Assembly (NCBI GenBank): GCA_045611635.1 | Contig: JAZKXL010000113.1 | Coordinates: 1 to 13,274, forward strand | DNA length: 13,274 nt | Origin: Fimenecus sp045611635 | Lineage (GTDB): Bacteria > Bacillota > Clostridia > Oscillospirales > Acutalibacteraceae | Direction: 5' to 3' | Part shown: positions 1-6,438 of the stretch, one piece after another | Numbering within the stretch: the stretch's first letter is position 1 | Layout of the letters: each line of letters begins with the position of its first letter | Position numbers and translations under genes: made by a program | The notes under the pieces: model-generated | What the model saw: only the letters and a program-made list of their open reading frames with translations | What the model was told of the DNA's origin: nothing | Databases searched by the model: none

Positions 1-1
1 C

Positions 2-679
2 GTAATTACCGCTTGTGGTAGTCTTAATGCCCAAATGCTTACCGCTAAGTTTAAAGCTTTTGCTGAAAGTATTGAAAATAGAAACCCTGCAAAGCTTCAA
101 ACAATCTTTGTTACAAAGGCAGACGAAATTCGTTACTTTACTGAAGAAATGGAAGTTAATCAGGCAAAGCTTGTAATTGGTCTTCGTGCAGGTATGAATG
201 ATGCTAACGACAATTATTTTGCTTTCCGTGTTATGACAGATATTTTTGGTGGCGGACCATATTCACGTCTTTTCTTGAACGTACGTGAAAAAATGTCACT
301 TTGTTATTACTGTGGTGCACGCCTTATTCGTGAAAAAGGTATAATTATTGTGCAAAGCGGAATTGAAGAAGAAAACTATGAAAAAGCAGTTAATGAAATC
401 TTTAATCAGTTAGATGCTATGAAAAAAGGCGAGTTTACTGATGAAGACTTTAACTCATCAATTATTGCACTTTCAGACGCCTTTAAGGGTGTTGAAGATT
501 CTCCTGTTGCAATATGTAATTTTTATAGTTCACAAGATTTTGATGAGCAAATTGTCAGCGGACCTGAGTTTGCCGAAAAGATTTCACAGGTTACCCGTGA
601 ACAAGTAATTGAAAGCGCAAACAAGGTTTGCATAGATACAGTATATCTTCTTAAAGGGGAGGGTGCAAAAAATGAGTAA
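2..679 (+). CDS. M16 family peptidase-like protein, YmfF (NCBI 'YfmF') type, 5' partial
   Basis: The frame is open from base 2, so the N-terminal half lies outside the window; 225 residues are visible. What remains is the C-terminal M16 domain, with a glycine-rich stretch GGGPYSRLF followed by NVREK and a CYY pair. In two-chain M16B peptidases the non-catalytic partner contributes an Arg/Tyr pair from this region to substrate binding. No HXXEH zinc motif is visible, although that motif would normally lie in the missing part. The next gene does carry HXXEH and overlaps this one by 8 bp, as expected for a non-catalytic/catalytic pair. Homologues in Bacillus (ymfF/ymfH) are annotated as associated with EF-P 5-aminopentanol modification; the biochemical role is not firmly known. 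The assignment to M16 is strong. The YmfF subtype is inferred mainly from the partner and the order. Confidence 0.82.
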   Translation, partial: VITACGSLNAQMLTAKFKAFAESIENRNPAKLQTIFVTKADEIRYFTEEMEVNQAKLVIGLRAGMNDANDNYFAFRVMTDIFGGGPYSRLFLNVREKMSLCYYCGARLIREKGIIIVQSGIEEENYEKAVNEIFNQLDAMKKGEFTDEDFNSSIIALSDAFKGVEDSPVAICNFYSSQDFDEQIVSGPEFAEKISQVTREQVIESANKVCIDTVYLLKGEGAKNE

Positions 680-1943
680 TATCAAAGAAATAAAAAGTGA
701 ATTGTTAAAAGATAGTTACTTTGAAATTGACCACGCTTCTGGCTTTAAGATTTTCGTGTATCCTAAAGAAAATTATTCGTCAACTTACGCAGTTTTTGGC
801 ACAAAATACGGTTCAATAGATACTTGTTTTAAAAAAGAGGGCGAAGGTGAATACACCGAAGTCCCTGAAGGTATTGCTCACTTTTTAGAGCATAAACTTT
901 TTGAGAGTGAAGAGTTAGATGCGTTCGCAAGATACGCAAAAACAGGCGCAAGCGCAAATGCTTATACTTCATTCGATAAAACTTGCTACCTTTTCCAATG
1001 TAGCGGTAATTTTGAAGATTCACTTGAAATCCTTTTGGACTTTGTAAGCAACCCATATTTTACTGAGCAAACAGTTCAAAAAGAGCAAGGCATTATTGGT
1101 CAAGAAATTAGAATGTATGAAGATGAGCCAGGGTGGGAGTCATTGTTTGTACTTCTTCGTGCTATGTATCATAATCACCCTGTCCGCATAGATATTGCAG
1201 GCACAGTTGACTCAATAAGCCACATTACTGCGGATTTGCTTTATGAGTGCTACGACACATTTTATAACCCAGCAAATATGGCACTTGCAGTTGCAGGTAA
1301 TGTTACAGTAGAGCAAGTTTTAAAAATTGCCGATAAAATGCTAAAACCAAAAGAAAGCAAAAAGGTAGAGCGTAAATTCCAAATTGAGCCAGAAAGCGTT
1401 GTAGAAAAATATGCTGAGCGTCATTTGTCAGTTGCAATGCCAATTTTTGCAATCGGCTTTAAAGAGAATGTTAAAACTCCATCAAGAACACTTAAAGAGT
1501 CAATGGAAAGTGGAATCTTGCTTGATATTATTGCAGGTCCAACATCTTCACTTTATGAGGAATTGTTGAAAGATAATCTTATAAATACAACCTTTGACAC
1601 TGAATACTTTGAGGGTTATGGTTATTCAGCACACATTTTTAACGGTGAAAGTGCAAATCCGGAAAAAGTACGTGAAAGAATAAATGCTGAAATTTCACGA
1701 GTTATGAAAGATGGCATTGACCGGGAAGCATTTGAGCGCATTAAGAAAAAACACTATGGTAGTCTTATAATGGACTTTGACAATATTGATACTATCAGCA
1801 ACTCGCTTATTAGCGCATATTTCAATGGTGAAGGTCTTTATGACCAGTTAAAACTTCTTGAAAGCATAACTGTTGAAGATATTGATAATCGACTTAAAAC
1901 TGCATTTAACATTGAAAATTCTTCAATGTCCGTAATAAAGTAA
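672..1943 (+). CDS. M16 family zinc metallopeptidase, YmfH (NCBI 'YfmH') type
   Basis: A cytoplasmic M16 peptidase of 423 residues, close to the usual 420-430 for this subfamily. The inverted zinc motif HFLEH is at residues 70-74 (H70, E73, H74), and the conserved downstream stretch IIGQEIRMYEDEP at 141-153 supplies the likely third ligand (E145 or E150). The second half (about 230-423) is the inactive M16 C-terminal domain. I chose ATG at 672 because a strong AGGGGAGG lies 9-10 bases upstream. An in-frame GTG at 663 abuts that Shine-Dalgarno and cannot use it. The gene overlaps the preceding M16 partner by 8 bp, suggesting coupled translation of a heterodimer. There is no signal peptide. Family knowledge links the pair to EF-P modification in Bacillus. 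M16 pairs also act in peptide maturation (AlbE/AlbF), but no precursor peptide or radical SAM maturase sits nearby. Confidence 0.9.
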   Translation: MSNIKEIKSELLKDSYFEIDHASGFKIFVYPKENYSSTYAVFGTKYGSIDTCFKKEGEGEYTEVPEGIAHFLEHKLFESEELDAFARYAKTGASANAYTSFDKTCYLFQCSGNFEDSLEILLDFVSNPYFTEQTVQKEQGIIGQEIRMYEDEPGWESLFVLLRAMYHNHPVRIDIAGTVDSISHITADLLYECYDTFYNPANMALAVAGNVTVEQVLKIADKMLKPKESKKVERKFQIEPESVVEKYAERHLSVAMPIFAIGFKENVKTPSRTLKESMESGILLDIIAGPTSSLYEELLKDNLINTTFDTEYFEGYGYSAHIFNGESANPEKVRERINAEISRVMKDGIDREAFERIKKKHYGSLIMDFDNIDTISNSLISAYFNGEGLYDQLKLLESITVEDIDNRLKTAFNIENSSMSVIK

Positions 1944-1963
1944 TTTGAAAGGGGAAAATCATT

Positions 1964-2896
1964 ATGAAATGGTTAACAGGTTATACTCAAGTTAAATTCC
2001 CGGGACTTGGTTTAGATTTGAACGTGTATGAAAATCTTGTAGAATTTACAATTCCTGGTTGGGATATTGATATCACCATTAAATTTTATGGTGTGATAAT
2101 TGCATTTGGATTTATTCTTGCTGTGCTTTTTGGCGGAAGAATGGCTTACAAGTGGAAAATGAGCATTGACAAAATGCTGGATGTTCTTATTTGGGGTACA
2201 TTAAGTGGTATTATTGGTGCTCGTCTTTATTATGTAATTTTCCAATGGGATAACTACAAAGGCGATTTATTATCAATCTTTAAAATATGGGAGGGTGGTC
2301 TTGCCATTTACGGTGGTATTATTGGCGGACTTGCCGCTGCATATTTTGTGTGCAAAAAAGTTGATTTACCATTTTTAAAACTTCTTGATTTAGCGGGTAT
2401 GAGTTTGCTTATTGGCCAGGGTATTGGTAGATGGGGCAATTTTACAAATCAAGAGGCATTTGGTATTAACACCGAAATGCCTTGGGGTATGACAAGTGAT
2501 AAAATTGAAGCTTACATAAATGCTAATTATGGCAATCTTGCTAACAATGGTATTATTATGGAGTCAACAGGTCCTGTTCACCCAACATTTCTTTATGAGT
2601 CAGTTTGGTGCCTTTTAGGATTTGTAATTCTTTTCATTGTATGTAAAAAATTCTACAAGTTTGATGGTCAGTTAATTCTTGGCTATGGTATTATTTATGG
2701 TCTTGAAAGAGCAGTTGTAGAAGGACTTCGTATAGATAGTCTTTACATTGGCCAATCAAATATTCGTATTTCTCAAGTTGTATCACTTGCCCTTGTAGTT
2801 TCTTGTGTTTTATTAACCATTGTGAAAATTCTTCAAGCAAAACAAGAAAAAGAAGCAGTTGTTAAAGCATATAAGGAGAAGAAAAAGAATGTATAA
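1964..2896 (+). CDS. lgt: Prolipoprotein diacylglyceryl transferase
   Basis: This inner-membrane enzyme transfers diacylglycerol from phosphatidylglycerol to the lipobox cysteine of prolipoproteins, the first step of lipoprotein maturation. At 310 residues it is slightly longer than most (260-300). The signature GRWGNFTNQEAFG is present, as are GGLAIYGGIIGG in an early membrane segment, a conserved PTFLYES and the RAVVEGLRIDS region. About seven hydrophobic segments are visible, and the C-terminus is a lysine-rich cytoplasmic tail. The ATG has a good AAAGGGG Shine-Dalgarno and lies 20 bp after the M16 gene. The last 8 bp overlap folD. One oddity is a tyrosine where the Escherichia coli and Bacillus enzymes have a conserved histidine (E. 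coli H103). I believe this variant is found in other Clostridia, but that is from memory. Confidence 0.96.
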   Translation: MKWLTGYTQVKFPGLGLDLNVYENLVEFTIPGWDIDITIKFYGVIIAFGFILAVLFGGRMAYKWKMSIDKMLDVLIWGTLSGIIGARLYYVIFQWDNYKGDLLSIFKIWEGGLAIYGGIIGGLAAAYFVCKKVDLPFLKLLDLAGMSLLIGQGIGRWGNFTNQEAFGINTEMPWGMTSDKIEAYINANYGNLANNGIIMESTGPVHPTFLYESVWCLLGFVILFIVCKKFYKFDGQLILGYGIIYGLERAVVEGLRIDSLYIGQSNIRISQVVSLALVVSCVLLTIVKILQAKQEKEAVVKAYKEKKKNV

Positions 2897-3740
2897 AATT
2901 ATTGACGGTAAAGAAGTTTCAGCATCAGTAAGAAATGAAATTAAGGTAGAGGTTGAAGCACTTAAAAATCAAGGCAAAAAAACAGGCCTTGCAGTTGTAA
3001 TTGTAGGTAATAACCCTGCATCTCGAGTATATGTTAACAATAAGAAAAAAGGTTGCGAAGAAGTGGGTATGGAGTCTTTTGAATATGCTCTTCCTGAAGA
3101 AACAACAACTGAAGAATTACTTGAATTAGTAGAAAAACTTAACAATGATACGGAAGTTGACGGAATTCTTTGTCAGTTGCCATTACCAAAACAAATTGAT
3201 GAGAAAAAGGTGCTTAATGCTATCGTTCCACATAAGGATGTTGATGCATTTCACCCTGTAAATACAGGTCATATTATGATTGGTGACCACTCATTTTTAC
3301 CTTGCACACCTGCAGGAATTATGGAAATGCTCAAGTATTACAACATTTCAGTTGAGGGCAAGGAATGTGTAGTAATTGGTAGAAGTAATATTGTAGGTAA
3401 ACCAATGGCAATGCTTCTTTTGGGTCAAAATGGTACAGTTACAATTTGTCATTCAAGAACAAAGGACCTTGCCGAAGTGACAAAGCGTGCTGATATTCTT
3501 GTTGCTGCGGTGGGTATTGCATATTTCGTAAAAGAAGATATGGTAAAAGACGGAGCAGTTGTAATTGATGTTGGTATGAATAGAAACCAAGAGGGCAAAC
3601 TTTGTGGTGACGTTGATTTTGAAGCAGTAAAAGATAAATGCTCATTCATTACTCCAGTGCCAGGTGGCGTAGGACCAATGACAATTACGATGCTTCTTAA
3701 AAACACCTTAACAGCTTCTAAACAACATTTTAATAAATAA
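2889..3740 (+). CDS. folD: Bifunctional methylenetetrahydrofolate dehydrogenase/methenyltetrahydrofolate cyclohydrolase
   Basis: FolD interconverts 5,10-methylene-, 5,10-methenyl- and 10-formyl-tetrahydrofolate with NAD(P) in the cytoplasm, supplying one-carbon units for purines and formyl-Met-tRNA. The 283 residues match the family length. YVNNKKKGCEEVGM (residues 48-61) contains the tyrosine and the catalytic lysine (K54, the same number as in E. coli). DVDAFHPVNTGH, PCTPAGIMEML, the Rossmann-type GRSNIVGKPMA and PVPGGVGPMTITML all follow in family order. The ATG at 2889 sits behind AAGGAG and gives the standard N-terminus MYKIIDGK. An in-frame ATG 30 bases upstream would add an atypical basic extension and lacks that spacing. 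It is the last gene before the repeat region, so probably the end of the operon. Confidence 0.97.
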   Translation: MYKIIDGKEVSASVRNEIKVEVEALKNQGKKTGLAVVIVGNNPASRVYVNNKKKGCEEVGMESFEYALPEETTTEELLELVEKLNNDTEVDGILCQLPLPKQIDEKKVLNAIVPHKDVDAFHPVNTGHIMIGDHSFLPCTPAGIMEMLKYYNISVEGKECVVIGRSNIVGKPMAMLLLGQNGTVTICHSRTKDLAEVTKRADILVAAVGIAYFVKEDMVKDGAVVIDVGMNRNQEGKLCGDVDFEAVKDKCSFITPVPGGVGPMTITMLLKNTLTASKQHFNK

Positions 3741-3748
3741 AACGCGTA

Positions 3749-3857
3749 GTGGCAGGCTTCCACGCCTGCATTGTCATTCTAAAGAATGAAATGACGAAGA
3801 ATCTCTACCATATTAATAATTAACCAATAGAGATTCTTCGCTATGCTCAGAATGACC
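3749..3857. repeat. Composite intergenic palindromic repeat (dispersed-repeat-like)
   Basis: The 3741-3867 gap has no gene but is highly structured. A small stem pairs GCAGGC (3752-3757) with GCCTGC (3764-3769). A larger inverted repeat follows: CGAAGAATCTCTA (3795-3807) matches TAGAGATTCTTCG (3828-3840) perfectly over 13 bp, and outer arms GTCATTCT (3773-3780) and AGAATGAC (3849-3856) also pair. Read inward, both arms approximate one unit, GTCATTCTGAGC followed by GCGAAGAATCTC, which I recall as a dispersed intergenic repeat in many anaerobes. The minus-strand translation contains the peptide GHSEHSEESL, typical of spurious proteins called over that repeat. The left arm also self-pairs (CATTCT 3775-3780 with AGAATG 3783-3788). 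No transposase or flanking target duplication is visible, so a MITE origin is inference. Confidence 0.75.
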
Positions 3858-3866
3858 CCTTTTTTT
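3795..3866 (+). terminator. Possible intrinsic terminator or attenuator formed by the repeat
   Basis: The 13-bp perfect stem (3795-3807 with 3828-3840, 20-nt loop) is extended by the outer arms and followed by C4 and a run of seven T residues (3860-3866). It could end the folD transcript. The T run begins 20 bases after the inner stem and only a few bases after the outer arm, so efficiency is uncertain. The copA ribosome binding site starts just 10 bases beyond the T run. Any copA promoter must therefore lie within or before this hairpin, and the structure would sit in the copA leader. Confidence 0.4.
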
Positions 3867-3885
3867 AATGAATGTAGGTGAGAAA

Positions 3886-6354
3886 ATGACACAATTTAAT
3901 ATTACAGGTATGAGTTGTGCTGCTTGTGTTGCTCGTGTTGAAAAAGCCGTAAATGGTGTAGAGGGTGTCACTTCTTGCTCGGTTAGTCTTCTAACTAATT
4001 CAATGGGTGTTGAAGGCAATATAGACACTCAAAAAATCATTTCAGCAGTAACTGAAGCTGGTTATGGTGCAAGTCTTAAAGGCACTGAAAACACGTCAAC
4101 AAAAGAAGATGCACTTAAAGATACTGAAACTCCAAAGCTTAAAAAAAGATTATTCTTATCATTGGGATTTTTAATTGTTTTAATGTATATCTCAATGGGC
4201 CATGTAATGTGGGGTTGGTATTTACCAATTACTAATCCAATTATTATTGGAATTCTTGAATTTTTGTTGACACTTGTTGTAATGATTATCAACAAAAAAT
4301 TCTTTATAAATGGTTTTAAGGGGTTTGTTCACCGCTCACCTAATATGGATACTCTTGTAGCGTTGGGCTCAGGTGTATCCTTTGGTTACAGTGTGTATTT
4401 GCTTATAAAAATGATTGCACAAGGCGGAAATATGGCTCATCATTATTTGCACGAATTTTATTTTGAGTCCGCTGCAATGATTTTGACTCTTATTACAGTA
4501 GGCAAAATGCTTGAGGCAAGGTCAAAGGGCAAAACTACAAATGCTCTTAAATCCTTGATGAAGTTAGCGCCAAAAACAGCCACAATTCTTGTTGATGGTG
4601 TTGAAATTGAAGTGCCTATAGAACAAGTGAAAATTGGTGATATTTTTCTTGTGCGACCAGGTGAGCAAATTTCAGTTGATGGTATAATTCTTGACGGAAC
4701 AACTGCAGTTGATGAATCAGCGCTTACAGGTGAAAGTATTCCCGTTGATAAAAACATAGGTGACCGTGTTTCAGGTGGCACAATAAATCAGTCAGGTTTT
4801 ATTAAATGCAAAGCTACAAGAGTTGGTGAAGATACAACTCTTTCACAAATTATAAAAATGGTAAGTGATGCGGCTGCTACAAAAGCACCAATCGCAAAAA
4901 TTGCTGATAAAGTTTCAGGCGTTTTTGTGCCGGTTGTAATCACTATTGCAATTATTACAATAATCGGTTGGCTAATCGGTGGGCAAAGTGTAGGTTATGC
5001 ACTTGCTCGTGGTATTTCGGTGCTTGTAATCAGTTGCCCTTGCGCTCTAGGGCTTGCAACTCCTGTAGCCATAATGGTTGGTAATGGTGTAGGCGCTAAA
5101 AATGGTATTCTTTTCAAAACCGCAGTGTCGTTAGAAGAAACGGGCAGAGTGAATACGGTAGTCCTTGATAAAACGGGCACAATTACTGAGGGTAAGCCGA
5201 AAGTTACCGATATAATTCCAATAGACACAACCGAAGACCAACTTTTAAATTTTGCTTATTCTCTTGAAGTTAAAAGTGAGCATCCACTTGCCAAAGCAAT
5301 AATACAAAAGGGAAATGAACTTAACATTTCACACATAGAAGTGCAAAATTTTAAGGCGCTTTCAGGTAATGGTGTAACTGGAAAATTAAACGATAAAATT
5401 CTTTATGGTGGAAGTCTTAAATTTATAAGTGAACAAATTACAGTTGATGAAAACACAATAAAAACTGTTGAAACTCTTGCCGAAAACGGCAAAACTCCGC
5501 TACTATTTAGCATTGATAATAGACTTTTGGGCATAATAGCAGTAGCCGATACCATTAAGGATGATAGCCCTAAGGCAATTAAGGAATTGCAAAATATGGG
5601 TATAAAGGTTGTTATGCTTACAGGTGACAACGAAAAAACTGCCAATGCAATAGGCGCATTAGCAGGTGTTGATGATATTATTGCAGGGGTGCTACCTGAT
5701 GGTAAAGAAAAGGTTGTTCGCACTCTTAAAGATAAAGGCAAAGTTATGATGGTAGGTGACGGAATTAACGACGCGCCAGCCCTTACTCGTGCCGATATAG
5801 GTGTTGCAATAGGAGCGGGAACAGATGTTGCAATTGAGTCTGCCGATATTGTGCTTATGAATAGCAAACTGTTAGATGTGCCTGCAGCAATTCGTTTAAG
5901 CCGTGCAACACTTAAAAATATTCACGAAAATCTTTTTTGGGCATTTTTCTACAATGCTATTGGAATTCCGCTTGCCGCAGGTGTGTTTATAAACCTTTTC
6001 GGTTGGGAGTTAAATCCAATGTTTGGAGCAGCCGCAATGAGTTTATCTTCGTTTTGTGTAGTATCAAACGCTTTGCGACTTAACTTTAAGGATATTCGAA
6101 ACAATAAAAAAGACAAGAAAATCAAAGTAAAAATAAAGGAGAAAAAAGTTATGCAAATCACAATGAAAATTGAAGGCATGATGTGCCCACACTGTGAGGC
6201 AAATGTTAAAAAGACACTTGAAGGAATTGCTGAAGTCCGTGAAGCGATAGTAAGCCATAAAGATGGCACAGCAATTGTTACTCTTGATGCTGATTTAGGT
6301 GTTGCAACTCTCAAAAAAGCAGTTGAAGAGCAGGGATATAAGGTAATTGATTAA
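3886..6354 (+). CDS. copA: Cu(I)-exporting P1B-type ATPase with N- and C-terminal HMA domains
   Basis: An 822-residue membrane pump that uses ATP to expel monovalent copper. The N-terminal heavy-metal domain has GMSCAACVARVEKAV (C11, C14). Further on are the actuator TGES (281-284), the membrane metal site CPC (384-386), the phosphorylation site DKTGT (D428), the P1B HP motif (H466) and GDGINDAP (624-631). YN(x)4P (YNAIGIP) and MxxSS (MSLSS) in the last membrane helices are the Cu(I)-subgroup (P1B-1) signatures. A lysine-rich linker leads to a second HMA domain, residues 756-822, with CPHC at 767-770. ATG 3886 is preferred because AGGTGAG (3876-3882) precedes it; an in-frame ATG at 3868 has only the T tract upstream. 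It stands alone between folD and convergent metA. No CopY- or CsoR-type operator was recognised. Confidence 0.95.
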   Translation: MTQFNITGMSCAACVARVEKAVNGVEGVTSCSVSLLTNSMGVEGNIDTQKIISAVTEAGYGASLKGTENTSTKEDALKDTETPKLKKRLFLSLGFLIVLMYISMGHVMWGWYLPITNPIIIGILEFLLTLVVMIINKKFFINGFKGFVHRSPNMDTLVALGSGVSFGYSVYLLIKMIAQGGNMAHHYLHEFYFESAAMILTLITVGKMLEARSKGKTTNALKSLMKLAPKTATILVDGVEIEVPIEQVKIGDIFLVRPGEQISVDGIILDGTTAVDESALTGESIPVDKNIGDRVSGGTINQSGFIKCKATRVGEDTTLSQIIKMVSDAAATKAPIAKIADKVSGVFVPVVITIAIITIIGWLIGGQSVGYALARGISVLVISCPCALGLATPVAIMVGNGVGAKNGILFKTAVSLEETGRVNTVVLDKTGTITEGKPKVTDIIPIDTTEDQLLNFAYSLEVKSEHPLAKAIIQKGNELNISHIEVQNFKALSGNGVTGKLNDKILYGGSLKFISEQITVDENTIKTVETLAENGKTPLLFSIDNRLLGIIAVADTIKDDSPKAIKELQNMGIKVVMLTGDNEKTANAIGALAGVDDIIAGVLPDGKEKVVRTLKDKGKVMMVGDGINDAPALTRADIGVAIGAGTDVAIESADIVLMNSKLLDVPAAIRLSRATLKNIHENLFWAFFYNAIGIPLAAGVFINLFGWELNPMFGAAAMSLSSFCVVSNALRLNFKDIRNNKKDKKIKVKIKEKKVMQITMKIEGMMCPHCEANVKKTLEGIAEVREAIVSHKDGTAIVTLDADLGVATLKKAVEEQGYKVID
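6135..6153 (+). promoter_or_regulatory. Internal Shine-Dalgarno and in-frame ATG ahead of the C-terminal HMA domain of copA
   Basis: AAAGGAG (6135-6141) is followed 9 bases later by ATG (6151-6153), in the copA frame and exactly at the start of the C-terminal domain. Initiation here would give a 67-residue protein ending at 6354, the normal size of a CopZ copper chaperone, with MMCPHC as its metal site. The surrounding linker (about residues 738-755) is A-rich, mostly lysine, and reads like a former intergenic spacer. The signal is seen directly; use of the site is inference. Confidence 0.5.
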
Positions 6355-6360
6355 CATAGT

Positions 6361-6388
6361 AAGGCGGGAATTAACCCGCCTTTATTTA
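6361..6388 (+). terminator. Rho-independent terminator-like hairpin after copA
   Basis: AAGGCGGG (6361-6368) and CCCGCCTT (6375-6382) form a perfect 8-bp stem with a six-base loop, 6 bp past the copA stop. The following TATTTATC is only moderately T-rich. It is likely the first of two stacked stops for copA transcription. Confidence 0.7.
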
Positions 6389-6400
6389 TCGAAATCGTTA

Positions 6401-6438
6401 AAAAACCGAACAGGTTAATTCCTGTTCGGTCTTTTTTT
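6401..6438. terminator. Bidirectional Rho-independent terminator between copA and metA
   Basis: ACCGAACAGG (6405-6414) and CCTGTTCGGT (6421-6430) form a perfect 10-bp stem around the loop TTAATT. A seven-T run (6432-6438) follows on the plus strand, and an A run (6400-6405) gives the matching T run on the minus strand. It can therefore stop both copA and metA. The plus-strand T run overlaps the metA stop codon. Confidence 0.88.

Noticed and set aside
663..671. GTG start three codons upstream for the YmfH-type peptidase
   Set aside because: The Shine-Dalgarno AGGGGAGG directly abuts the GTG, so spacing fits only the ATG at 672.
2..1943. RiPP (lantibiotic or subtilosin-like) maturation locus based on the M16 pair
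   Set aside because: No small precursor gene, radical SAM maturase of that type, or exporter is present next to the pair in the visible sequence; the next genes are lgt and folD.
2859..2888. Ten-residue upstream extension of FolD
   Set aside because: It overlaps the lgt tail, has an atypical Arg/Lys-rich sequence, and the AAGGAG is placed for ATG 2889.
3741..3885. Copper-responsive operator (CopY or CsoR type) before copA
   Set aside because: No TACAnnTGTA core and no GC-rich CsoR-like palindrome were found apart from the GCAGGC stem, which fits the repeat better.
3813..4028. Minus-strand open frame overlapping the repeat and the start of copA
   Set aside because: It is antisense to the copA HMA domain, has no Shine-Dalgarno, and its distinctive peptide GHSEHSEESL is simply the translated repeat.
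5403..5867. 154-codon open frame antisense to copA
   Set aside because: Its Ser/Ile/Pro-rich composition mirrors copA codons on the other strand. copA is unambiguous here and no start signal is seen.
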